The translations under genes were made by a program, and so were the position numbers. The notes under the pieces were generated by a model that searched no databases, was not told where the DNA came from, and worked only from the letters and a program-made list of their open reading frames with translations. From a virus, in the IMG/VR virus record IMGVR_UViG_3300025598_000024, positions 41,160 through 105,159 of that record: a stretch of 64,000 nucleotides of DNA; one strand, 5' to 3'. Positions 52,447-61,600 of the stretch are shown here, piece by piece. Every line of letters starts with the position of its first letter. Within the stretch, counting starts at the first letter, position 1.

Positions 52447-53013
52447 CTACTTGTTCGGTTTAGGCTTTGGGTTACTAGTGCTATTATTCCAAACTTGCTC
52501 CCAACTCTGGCTTGGGCCCTTGGGCTCTGCCTCGTCTGGAAGATCAATCTTGTACATGCCATTGTTATCGCTAGCACCAACAGACAGGCTCTCGCGAAGT
52601 CGATCCAGGTGGCTTTCACTAGAATCGCTCTCATCAACGAGAGTTGAGATCTTTTCCATGGCATCATCTTCACTCAGAAAAGCGATTCTGCCACGTTGTA
52701 CAGCCCGCAGAACGTATGGGTCCTGACGGATGTCTGCAGAAATAGGTTGAATACTGCCATGATAACCAGCAGCGGACAACTTAAAACTGCCCTTATCACT
52801 GCGGAAAAGCGTGCTGCCTGTCATCAGGTTCTCAATCCAGTCATTGGTCTGGATGTTCTTGAGTCCCTGAAAGTTTACAGCACCACTACTTCTTGCAGCG
52901 CTAAGGTCTGATGGATCTGGACGATGCTCTTCAAAGTGACCGCCAAGATCCGTTACCGGAAGGCTGACGCTCTCGCTGCTGACATCGCTGGATCGTGATA
53001 CGCTTCTTGCCAT
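52447..53013 (-). CDS. Hypothetical protein, 188 aa
   Basis: Hydrophilic, Ser/Asp-rich protein, helical middle (DDAMEKISTLVDESDSSESH) and a Lys/Pro tail. First gene after the capsid hairpin; good AAGGAGAATAAAA before ATG 53013. Unknown. Confidence 0.72.
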   Translation of the reverse strand: MARSVSRSSDVSSESVSLPVTDLGGHFEEHRPDPSDLSAARSSGAVNFQGLKNIQTNDWIENLMTGSTLFRSDKGSFKLSAAGYHGSIQPISADIRQDPYVLRAVQRGRIAFLSEDDAMEKISTLVDESDSSESHLDRLRESLSVGASDNNGMYKIDLPDEAEPKGPSQSWEQVWNNSTSNPKPKPNK

Positions 53014-53094
53014 TTTTATTCTCCTTGTTTCAAGGGGCTTGGCTGCCCTAACAGATCTAGGAATTCTAGAAGTGTTTTATATAACACAGCAAGT

Positions 53095-53132
53095 GCCGGG
53101 GCGATTTGCTTTCGCAGGGATCGCTCCCCGGC
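53095..53132 (-). promoter_or_regulatory. GNRA-capped hairpin after the capsid gene
   Basis: On the minus strand: GCCGGGG, AG bulge, CGAT, CCC/A internal loop, TGC, GAAA tetraloop, GCA, ATCG, CCCCGGC. It begins 18 bases after the MCP stop and lies in a 136-base gap. No U-run follows directly; a shorter hairpin GTGTT/AACAC lies just downstream. A partial terminator or a 3' stabiliser of capsid mRNA is likely. Confidence 0.7.
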
Positions 53133-53149
53133 TAATGCTGCAGGTACTA

Positions 53150-54160
53150 CTAGGCCTTGACGATCTTGCCGAGGCCACGTGGGTTAAGAACAATCTCGCT
53201 GACGAGCTCATCCATGACCCAACCCTTGTGGAACTTCTCAGGGGTGTTGTTCTCTTCAACGTCGAGGCTGTACATGACGGGGAAGACACCGAGGAACTCG
53301 GGACTTGGGGTCATGTAAACGGTACCCTGGGGAACCTCGATACTACGCTGAACCTGGAAACCACCGAACTGAACAATGCGCTCACCGGCTACAACGCGGT
53401 CCTTGAAGGCCCAACCGGTCTGGTTGATGTCCCACTTGTAGAGGTCACGGTAGTCGATGGGATTGAACAGCAGACGGCTGGCCTCCAACTGGTGGACCTC
53501 GATGAGGGCGACCAGGTCGTACATCGAGTCAGGGGTTACGTAACCCGAAAGCTCGTTGACAATGTGGTTTGGGCTGACCGTGTGGTTGGGGTCAACGGCG
53601 TAGTTGTTGATAGCGGCTTCAAGAACAGTGATAAGACGGGCGTCTTCCTGCATCATGATGGCCTGCTTGCTCATGTCCTGAGCGTATTCTACGATGTTGA
53701 CTCTGAGGTACCAGAGGTCTTCCTTCTTGATCTGTGGGAAGGTGGCAATACGGAACAGGCGGACCGGAACCTTCTTACCTTCGAAGGGGGTTACGCGAAC
53801 CTCACCCTCGTTACCCGACAAGATGTAGGCCTGGCCGTACTCGTCAAGGACGTCGTACATGACAGGTACACCAGGGGTCAATGGGTCTTCCAGTAGAACG
53901 TTACGGGTCATACCCTGATAACGAAGCTTGAGCTGGATAGGACCAATCATACCCTGGCCCAGACGGACCATGTAGTTGTCCTTGTCAGCAAGGATGCCAG
54001 CTAGACGACGCTGCTTTTCCTCACGCGTAGCAGTCTTACGACCAGTGGCGGAAGCAAGACGCTCTTGAGCCTCTACGATTCCAGAAACATAGTCGTCCGA
54101 CTTCTTGGCTGTGCGCGGTGCCAGGTGGTCCGCTACAGCGCCATTAGGGGAAATACTCAT
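53150..54160 (-). CDS. Major capsid protein (HK97-type)
   Basis: 336 residues. Starts with a charged N-terminal arm (~1-60), then MIGPIQLKLRYQGMTRNVLL and the core with helices VEYAQDMSKQAIMMQEDARL and YDLVALIEVHQLEASRLL, ending EIVLNPRGLGKIVKA. Position after protease, scaffold and decoration genes is diagnostic of a capsid gene. Codon use is the most GC-ending in the head region, as expected for the most expressed gene. Confidence 0.9.
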   Translation of the reverse strand: MSISPNGAVADHLAPRTAKKSDDYVSGIVEAQERLASATGRKTATREEKQRRLAGILADKDNYMVRLGQGMIGPIQLKLRYQGMTRNVLLEDPLTPGVPVMYDVLDEYGQAYILSGNEGEVRVTPFEGKKVPVRLFRIATFPQIKKEDLWYLRVNIVEYAQDMSKQAIMMQEDARLITVLEAAINNYAVDPNHTVSPNHIVNELSGYVTPDSMYDLVALIEVHQLEASRLLFNPIDYRDLYKWDINQTGWAFKDRVVAGERIVQFGGFQVQRSIEVPQGTVYMTPSPEFLGVFPVMYSLDVEENNTPEKFHKGWVMDELVSEIVLNPRGLGKIVKA

Positions 54161-54181
54161 GATTAATTTACCTTTCCTTAA

Positions 54182-54700
54182 CTAGTTGGCCAAGCCAGCG
54201 GCTAGACGGACAACAATTTGTGTTGGGCTGACAACATCGATCAGCTCAGCGACTGGAACGGATGCTAGTGTGCCTGCAGCACCACTGGTTGTGGTAAGCT
54301 GGCCAGTGCCACTAGTTGTGTACAGAATTGTACGGGTACCGTTCGTTGGGACCGTGTAAGACTGAGTGGTGTCAAAGGCAGGAGCCGTGATGGTGAAGAA
54401 GGCGTTAACGCCACCCAGCCATACGGCCCAGGCATTGATACCAACCTGGGTTACGTCATCAATGTTAGGGTTACGGTCAAGAGCACTCAAACCGAAAGGC
54501 TTGGCATTGGCCGTACTGGTAGCACTACCAGCGTTGGCAACCGTGTCAGGTCCACTGCGGTACATAACCATGCCCGAGTAGATGTTGGTCGTGTCACTGG
54601 GGTCCAGGAACGTGTTGTATGGAGTAGCCTCATACTTTTCGTACAGTGGGGTGCACGTACGGTGGACCCCAACATTAGCTACGCTATTGAGTTGCAGCAT
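54182..54700 (-). CDS. Candidate capsid decoration protein
   Basis: 172 residues immediately before the capsid gene. Small beta-rich protein with YNTFLDPSDTTNIYSGMVMY at the front and an AELIDVVSPTQIVVRLAAG end, similar in layout to head-decoration proteins that occupy this slot. Good codon use like the capsid gene. Confidence 0.75.
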   Translation of the reverse strand: MLQLNSVANVGVHRTCTPLYEKYEATPYNTFLDPSDTTNIYSGMVMYRSGPDTVANAGSATSTANAKPFGLSALDRNPNIDDVTQVGINAWAVWLGGVNAFFTITAPAFDTTQSYTVPTNGTRTILYTTSGTGQLTTTSGAAGTLASVPVAELIDVVSPTQIVVRLAAGLAN

Positions 54701-54727
54701 CTTTCTTTCTCCTTGTAGGGGATTCTG

Positions 54728-56170
54728 TTAAAGTGTCATCAGCCAGTCGTCAGCAGAAAGCTGCTCACGGCTAGTTGTTGAGGCCGTTGTCAACCGACCC
54801 ATCTCTGGCAGGCGGCTGTTACCACTTGCCACTTTTTGGCTCCGGGGTTGACGTGCCCCAGATTCTTCGAGCATGTCCAGGCTGGCTACAAAACCTGCTA
54901 GCTTAGCACTGTCCATTTGCTCAAACTTGGCGAGGTGCTTGGCACGGTCATCCTCGTTGACCATACCCAGCTTCTCAAGGCGCTCTACGATAGCCAGGCT
55001 CTCGAAGATCTTTTCACGGCTGGCCTGTACTGCACCCAGCGCATTCTGGTAAGGAACAAATGCCGGGTTGCTGGCATCCATGGGGAAAACCTCCTGCTTG
55101 TGTGGCTCTTGACCAGGAACAATTCCGGTCTCAGCACCATCGTTGTAGTAGTTGACATAGCCAGCATCTTCAGCGTTGATCTGCTCGGCCTCTAGTGGAT
55201 TGGTGGTGTAGTCAGGCGTCATGACTCGAGCGCGGTCCCAGACACCAGCCTGGTCATCAAGGTCACGAACATCAACAGTTACACCAGTCTCCTGGCGACC
55301 GTTGGTGGCTTCCTTCTTGCCCTTGCCCTTCTTCTTCTTGTCCTTGCCCTTGCCCTTGAGCCAGGATGGCTTGCCATCATCCTCTTCGTCGTCTTTTTCG
55401 TCGTCGCCCTTTTCTTCCTTCTCGCAGTCCTTGCAACCCTTGCCCTTGCAGCTCTTGCAGTTCTTCTTGGCGGCGAACTTGTTGATCTCATCCAGCAGGT
55501 TCTCAAGTTCCTTGAGGTTGCTGCTGGCCTGCTTGTAGTCACTGGTGTTGATCAGGTCGTTCTCAATGTCAAGAACGATGGCTGCAACGGTACCGACAAC
55601 ATCATTAACATCAGTGTCGGTGTTAGCAAACTTGCTAACGGTGGCTGCCTCGTTACTGGCAGTGATCAGACGAGAAAAGTCAAAATCAACCTGCTCATCA
55701 ATGGCGTTACGAATGTCACGGCTGGCCTTGTAAACCTGGTACAGGCTCTCATCGATAGGGTCAACGCTTGCAGCCTTCTGGCCAGCGCCCAGGCTGCCTG
55801 GAGGAAGTGCACCAATATTGCCACCAAAACCGGTGCTGGGAGCCAGTGTTCCTGGCATGCTTGCGGGGTCTGGGCCACCGAGTGCGTAAACCTGACTCAT
55901 ACCTGGCATACCAACAATCTCTCCTGGTTGACCGCCAGCTGGGTCAGCGGCGTCAAGGTCGGTAACCTGAATCATTCTGGTTACTGGACGGTTAGCAGAG
56001 GTGTTTGCCATCTGCTCTACAACTGGTACTTCAGCTGGAACAAGCGCATCAGCGTAAGGCTGAACACCCTGAAGGTGTGGGATCTGGCGAGGTGTAGCTG
56101 GCCCTGGGAGACCACTGCTGCTCCAAGCATTCTCTGCCTGCTTGATTAGCTCATTATCGAAACGACTCAT
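54728..56170 (-). CDS. Scaffold-like head protein with zinc knuckle
   Basis: 480 residues, mainly disordered or helical with charged blocks. CKSCKGKGCKDC near 239-250 is a four-Cys knuckle followed by a Lys/Glu-rich segment (~253-288); a late helical FESLAIVERLEKLGMVNEDD block follows. Size, charge and location between protease and capsid fit a scaffolding protein. Confidence 0.72.
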   Translation of the reverse strand: MSRFDNELIKQAENAWSSSGLPGPATPRQIPHLQGVQPYADALVPAEVPVVEQMANTSANRPVTRMIQVTDLDAADPAGGQPGEIVGMPGMSQVYALGGPDPASMPGTLAPSTGFGGNIGALPPGSLGAGQKAASVDPIDESLYQVYKASRDIRNAIDEQVDFDFSRLITASNEAATVSKFANTDTDVNDVVGTVAAIVLDIENDLINTSDYKQASSNLKELENLLDEINKFAAKKNCKSCKGKGCKDCEKEEKGDDEKDDEEDDGKPSWLKGKGKDKKKKGKGKKEATNGRQETGVTVDVRDLDDQAGVWDRARVMTPDYTTNPLEAEQINAEDAGYVNYYNDGAETGIVPGQEPHKQEVFPMDASNPAFVPYQNALGAVQASREKIFESLAIVERLEKLGMVNEDDRAKHLAKFEQMDSAKLAGFVASLDMLEESGARQPRSQKVASGNSRLPEMGRLTTASTTSREQLSADDWLMTL

Positions 56171-56940
56171 TGTAGCTCCTCGCTAGTATTCTTGTCGGTG
56201 TTGTTTTGATCCATAGCAGCATTAAATGGTTTTTCTGATTTCATGGTTGCATCAAGCTGTAGTGCTTCTTGCATACGTACCACTGGCTGCTTTGGTAGAA
56301 TCATGCTGCTATCTAAAAACATTCCAGGGCTTACCGGCATCTGTTGCTGCTTGTCTGCAGCTTCAATCCTGCTGGCCACTGCTTTTATTTTTTTCGTAGG
56401 CTTCTTGCTATCTTCTGGCTTCTGCTTTTTTCTGCTATTAAATACTTCAAAGGTTGGTAGAAAACGTGGGCCCTTGTTCTTAACAGTTTTTTCGTTGATG
56501 CCGGTAAATTTTGAGCTAGGTGTTCTCAGCCCTTCTGGTGGCAAAGAGCCATAACAGCCCTGTGTTTCACAGCTACCATTTACTATACTCATGTTACGGC
56601 ATACATTACATTTATCTTTTTTAACTTTTTCTGAGTTTTGTGAGAACTGATCAATTATGGCAACAGGTGTCTGACCTTCAGCAGATGCACTTTTCTTCGT
56701 AGGAGCAGCTTTATCAGCCATGGCCTGCTGTTGAACCATTGTGGCCATGCTGTATTCTTGATAGGCTGCTTCAAGCTTGGGATCAAGAAAGCCACATGTA
56801 GCATTCTGGCAGATACCATCACGGTAACCACCAACACCACACTGTGGGCAGTTGTCAATTGGCTGACTGACAACAGGTATACGCATCCCGCTATAGCCCT
56901 GCTTGTGCTCTAGAGTTTCGCTGACTTTTAAGATGGGCAT
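56167..56940 (-). CDS. Head-module protein with two zinc ribbons
   Basis: 257 residues. CPQCG ... CQNATC at ~31-49 and CNVCR ... CETQGC at ~112-130 are matching four-Cys ribbons separated by a Gln/Ala-rich helix. A Lys-rich segment and a disordered tail follow. Function unknown; the paired ribbons are unusual in a head operon. Confidence 0.75.
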   Translation of the reverse strand: MPILKVSETLEHKQGYSGMRIPVVSQPIDNCPQCGVGGYRDGICQNATCGFLDPKLEAAYQEYSMATMVQQQAMADKAAPTKKSASAEGQTPVAIIDQFSQNSEKVKKDKCNVCRNMSIVNGSCETQGCYGSLPPEGLRTPSSKFTGINEKTVKNKGPRFLPTFEVFNSRKKQKPEDSKKPTKKIKAVASRIEAADKQQQMPVSPGMFLDSSMILPKQPVVRMQEALQLDATMKSEKPFNAAMDQNNTDKNTSEELQ

Positions 56941-57611
56941 TAGTAGCGCCTCTTGTCAGTGAGCCAGGCACTCTCGTCAGCTGGATCAAATACAAAACTC
57001 AATTCGAAAAAGTTAGGGCGTATGCAGCTCTCGAATACCAAGCTCTCAGTGCGCTTACCCTCTTTGTAAACAGTAACCGTGCGCCCCTTCATGCGAGGAA
57101 TGTGCACACAGTACTCGCTAGGCTTGCTGGCGTACTTACCACAAGCACTGCACTGGGTTCCATCAACGTCAGCACCCATGCTGACAGCCTTGAGCTTGCC
57201 ATCCATTATTGCCCCAGCAAGTTTGGGGAAGGTTTCTGCATCGACTTCCATCAGGCAGTAAACACTGGCATCGATAACACCGCTAGCCAGTTTTGATTCT
57301 TTGTAGACAGCATCCAGGATCACACCACGAGCACGCTCGGGGTCACTGTTGTTGTGCTCTACATAAATAGGACGACCAACAAATGTCTTGTAGCTCTTCT
57401 TGATCTGGTCTACAGGCCAGCCATCGTAGTTGGCATTAACACGGCTGCTGATAGCACGGCTAGCCGCATAAACATACCCCTTCTCTGGATTGAAGTTGGG
57501 GAAGTCTTCCAGCTTTACTGGGGAGATCTCGATAGGTTGCGTACGGGTAGACAAAGACATAAGACTGTTACGTCCCATGAGTCCAACTGTTGGTGCGCTA
57601 TACTTTATCAT
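56940..57611 (-). CDS. Prohead (capsid maturation) protease
   Basis: 223 residues. The assemblin-type core is visible: FVGRPIYVEHNN with His86, GVILDA, a VDAETFPKLAGAIMDGKLKA segment and VSMGADVDG with Ser144. It is followed by a CSACG ... C zinc knuckle (C154, C157, C168, H170) seen in related actinophage proteases. ATG 57611 is preferred over TTG 57617. Cleaves capsid arms and scaffold during head maturation. Confidence 0.85.
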   Translation of the reverse strand: MIKYSAPTVGLMGRNSLMSLSTRTQPIEISPVKLEDFPNFNPEKGYVYAASRAISSRVNANYDGWPVDQIKKSYKTFVGRPIYVEHNNSDPERARGVILDAVYKESKLASGVIDASVYCLMEVDAETFPKLAGAIMDGKLKAVSMGADVDGTQCSACGKYASKPSEYCVHIPRMKGRTVTVYKEGKRTESLVFESCIRPNFFELSFVFDPADESAWLTDKRRY

Positions 57612-57659
57612 ATTCAACGCCTAGTTTATCCAGTACTGCTTTTTACATCATCTTAATAT

Positions 57660-58052
57660 TTATTTTGTGTTAATTAGTTTTCGCTTGAGCAGTTCATTTA
57701 GTTCATTCAGCATAATTCTGTGCTCTTCACTGACTTCCAGGTGATACTCTGCAAGTTCAGCAGATATACGATCAGCACGCTTGGCAGCTATAAGAAGAAT
57801 AGCTCCCTGCAGGCCAGCCAGAGTAGAAAGACACAGATTAAGCAGGATATAAGGATAAGGATCAAAAGGCTTGCTTGAGGATACGTTGTACCACATCCAA
57901 GCTGCCATAAAGCAGCAAAAACTAAAGACAAAAGGCCAACTGCCCATACTACGCCGCATAACATCAGCACTTTTTTCTCCGAATGTCCTCTGGTCTCCAC
58001 TACGGACCTTTGGGTGAAAGTCCCAGTGGCTTACCTTTTTGATGGCACGCAT
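57660..58052 (-). CDS. DUF1003 membrane protein
   Basis: 130 residues. SWPFVFSFCCFMAAWMWYNV, then FDPYPYILLNLCLSTLAGLQ, is the DUF1003 hallmark: two membrane helices joined by D-P-Y-P-[FY]-I-L-L-N, followed by a long charged helix. ATG 58052 overlaps the upstream stop (TGATG) and has GGAG seven bases upstream. In a head module, next to another membrane protein, it may help lysis or entry; the family function is not known. Confidence 0.88.
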   Translation of the reverse strand: MRAIKKVSHWDFHPKVRSGDQRTFGEKSADVMRRSMGSWPFVFSFCCFMAAWMWYNVSSSKPFDPYPYILLNLCLSTLAGLQGAILLIAAKRADRISAELAEYHLEVSEEHRIMLNELNELLKRKLINTK

Positions 58053-58420
58053 CAAACTTCTCCGTCTATTAGACCTCTGTGATAACCTTTGTGCTCAGCA
58101 AAATCTTCTTTGATAGCATCAATACGCATGTGCAGGACATCCTGTCCCTGCTTTAGTTCTGTCAGTCCATTTTCCATTCGGTTCAGCTGGTCTTTACCGC
58201 TACTACCACCATTGGGTCTCCACTGTGATAGCAACTGCTCAAACTTGTCATCGATGTCTTCTTTGATTACATCAATTTTATTATCGCTGTGCTTGATAAC
58301 AAGTTTGTAGATAAAGCGTGCTATTGCGCCGAACCCGGCAGCTGCAAAAAAGAAGTTTGCTATATATCCAAACCAGGCATTGCTAGTGTCGAAGAAGCTG
58401 GCAACCATATCAATCGTCAT
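58052..58420 (-). CDS. Membrane protein with coiled-coil tail
   Basis: 122 residues from ATG 58420 (ATG 58408 also possible). One membrane helix (AWFGYIANFFFAAAGFGAIA near 17-45) then a coiled-coil with a Gly/Ser hinge (about 55-105) and a short His-containing end. Holin- or spanin-like layout, but not diagnostic. Overlaps both neighbours. Confidence 0.75.
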   Translation of the reverse strand: MTIDMVASFFDTSNAWFGYIANFFFAAAGFGAIARFIYKLVIKHSDNKIDVIKEDIDDKFEQLLSQWRPNGGSSGKDQLNRMENGLTELKQGQDVLHMRIDAIKEDFAEHKGYHRGLIDGEV

Positions 58421-58604
58421 CCTCGAGCTTCTCGTAGATACTGTTCTCAAGGTTCAGTTTGTTAGCATTGCGTGCTGTAAGCCCTTCGCCCTCTTTGATA
58501 ATATCTATCTTGACCAGTGGGCTAACAATATCCAGGAAGCTGCTCTTGTTAAAAGATGTCTTTGGCAGGATTCTGGGTGAACGATCATCAAATAATCTGC
58601 TCAT
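58410..58604 (-). CDS. Small hypothetical protein, 64 aa
   Basis: Charged helical protein (MSRLFDDRSPRILPKTSFNK onward) with an acidic end. ATG 58604 overlaps the portal stop (ATGA). Unknown function. Confidence 0.7.
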   Translation of the reverse strand: MSRLFDDRSPRILPKTSFNKSSFLDIVSPLVKIDIIKEGEGLTARNANKLNLENSIYEKLEDDD

Positions 58605-61600
58605 ATGTTTTCCTCTTTAGTAGGATCGATCTGTCGTCGTGCTGGTTGATTCATTCCACCCTCGCCATCGCTATGGTGATCAAGATCAGTTGGCTCAGGA
58701 ATCATTGGGTCTTCACTAGCTTCTATGAGCGCCGCAAGGTGCGATTTAAATTGATCTTCATCAAACTTTTCATAGCTGTCATCAAGAGTTACCTTGATGC
58801 CACTGGCCAGCTTCATCTTCCTGCGCTTACGGCTCTCCAGAGGTGTTGCGAACTTCATTCTGCCACCGTACTCAACACGTTCATTGATAACGCTGCCATC
58901 ACCAAAACTGGTTGTTAGCTCTTCGTCATCAACACCAGCTGTCTTTTTCTGTGGCCCATTCTTGGGGCCCTTCTTGCTGGGCTTTGGCTGTGTTTTCTTT
59001 TGATCGTATGATTCAGCTGGACGCTTGCGTTCTGTACCACGCTGTGTCTGGGTCTGCTGCTGTGCTTCCTGGTTGATCATTGGGTACAGCTGAGCACCCA
59101 GTGCAGCATCACTATTTTGTGCTGGCACGCCGGTCATGTTGGGAGCAGCTGGTGGTGTAACAAGTCCAGCAATTGCACCTGGTGCTAGCTGTGCAGCTAT
59201 TGCTGGGTTCTCCATCATTGCAAGATAGGCCTGGTATTCCTGAATGTATTCTGGTGGGATTGGTAGTTGTTGCACCAACAGCTGCTGGAAGAGCTCTCGC
59301 TTGAACTGCTGTTCAGCTACAACGCTCTTTACCTTCTCTTCACGACGAGTCTCTAGCTCGTCATCAAAGTCAATCGGGATGTTGACCGCAAGAGTGCCCA
59401 GACTGATGGGAAAGCCTGCAGCCATCAGGTTCTGCAGGAAGCCTCGCTCAATGGTTTCATCACGCAGGTTCATGCTGCGGAAACGCACTTCTGGGATGGC
59501 CAGCTTGGGTCGCTCTTCGATGTACTCAGCACCGGTCTCTTCATCCACCATGAGAACAGTTTCCATGATTGGCAGTGTCCTACCATTCACTGTACGCATC
59601 TCATAGTGGCCCTGACGCTCTGCGACAGGCTCCATACGGCTGCGAATAAAGCCCTCTATCTTGTGCTGATAGGTACTAAGCATCTGTGTGATCAGTTCGC
59701 GGTTAAGTGCACCACTAGCGTATGTACCACCATGGCCACCCTGCAGCAGGTCAGAGCCAATGCCGAACACCTGCATGATCTTGCTCTCAACACGCATGAA
59801 GTCAGCATCCAGTCGTGGCATGCTCTCACGACCAAAGGCATTCTGAATTTGTAGTCCATGGTGATAGGTCATCAATCGGAAGTCCGAGTTGATTGCCATG
59901 CTCAGGTCATCTCTCAGGCTCTGGAGCTCAGTAGCATCAGGGATCCATGGTCCGTCCTGGTCTACGTCAGGAAGACCCAGAGTAGCAAGTATGAGAGGGC
60001 TATATAGGCGATCAGCAATTGCATCTTGAGCAGCGTTGAGAGACTCCTCAAGCATAAGCATGCGAAAAGCACGAAGCAGAATAGGAGTACCATGCTCACT
60101 CCAGGGGTTAGTATTGTGCGTTACAAGGCCAGCAGTAATGTGGGTATGGTGCTCATCAATTCCAATGGCCATTGTTTCTTCATCAATACCCATTTCAATT
60201 TTTACAATTTGATCATATGGGAATTTAGATGGGCGTGTATTTCTAATAGGCGTAGTGTTAGGAACTTGCTTTCTTGAACAAAGCGGTTGCACATAATGAG
60301 ATAGCAAAGACTTAGCCTCTTGCTTGCCAACAATGAGACGGTGACCATAACCAGAATCCGGTGCATAGTCATATTTAGGCACGTCATAGATTCTTGATTC
60401 TACTCCAAGGAATGACAACAATGTTTGACAATCTTCAAGCAGTGAACGGTTCATACTAGTCCATACAACCATGCCATTTGAGTCAACATGACCATCAGTA
60501 TCTAGATAACCAGCAAGAAAAGCTCCCCAAACTTCAGGCCCACCATCCCAAATACAAGACGGGACTCTCTTTGTATAAGTAGTTTGCCCCTTGATACCAG
60601 CATCTACGATTAATTTCTTGATTAAATTAGGATTTTTTGTTTGTTCACCCTGTGAAATAACGAATGATATCTCACGGTCACCGGCTTGCGATAGTTTGCA
60701 ACCATATCCGGCAACGAATTCATTCATCCAATTTAGTATTTCTTTGTCTTCATTGTGGAAAATAATCGTTTTATGGCCATAGCTACCATCACCAACCATT
60801 AAACCAAAGAATCTTGCTTCATCGGTCGATACATTGCTGGTCATCTCAGGATTATACGAATGGCCGACCAACAAATTTGTTCCGATAGAAAGATCGGCAG
60901 CTTCTACCCAGCCATTATCAGTAAGGAATGGGTGCTCCGAGTTAACACCAATCTTTCGACCTTGCTTAGTCGTGATCCAATAGATTGGTTCTGGTTCATT
61001 AATACCTTGGTGACTAACGGTGCTGCGAACAATCTTATTCGTAGTCTCATCCCATGCGAGCACTTCATCGCCAACAGCAAGGTCTCTTGCCTGGACAGGA
61101 CCAGTTGGGGTCATTATATCAGTAGAACCAACAACGCACTTGAACTTGATCTGTTTCATGATCACGTCACTGACAGGGATCTCTTTGTCCTGACGTGCCC
61201 AGGCAACAACGTCTGGATACATCTGCATGAGCATCTGATATTCCTGTGAAGGGTCACGAGTCTCAATAAGCTTTTTGATCTCCTGAGGTACCTTTACATG
61301 GTACTGATAGGTGCGTAGCGCTCGGTTCTTTGCAACGATAACGTCATTTGGATTGATGATTTCATCATCTTCCCAGGCACCAATACCATCGTGCCAGCTG
61401 CCCATGGCAAACACTTCACCAACGGTCCAGTGTTCACGGCCCAGGTCAAACAGGAACTCCTGATAGTTTAGACCATCAAAGAACATCTCGTTGTAGAAGT
61501 CACTGATGCGCTTGTCGTGATGGACGAGCTCAATGTCAAGGAGTGGGAAACGCGTGTAGATATCAATAAGACCTGGTACCAGGTAGTGTGTGGTGTAAAG

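Noticed and set aside
53039-53896. Long plus-strand frame of 285 codons opposite the capsid gene
   Set aside because: It is the mirror of the GC-rich codon use of the capsid gene, has no ribosome-binding site and no recognisable protein texture.
58410-58420. Frameshift between the 64-residue gene and the coiled-coil membrane protein
   Set aside because: Overlap is normal for this genome and each gene has its own start; no slippery heptamer is present.
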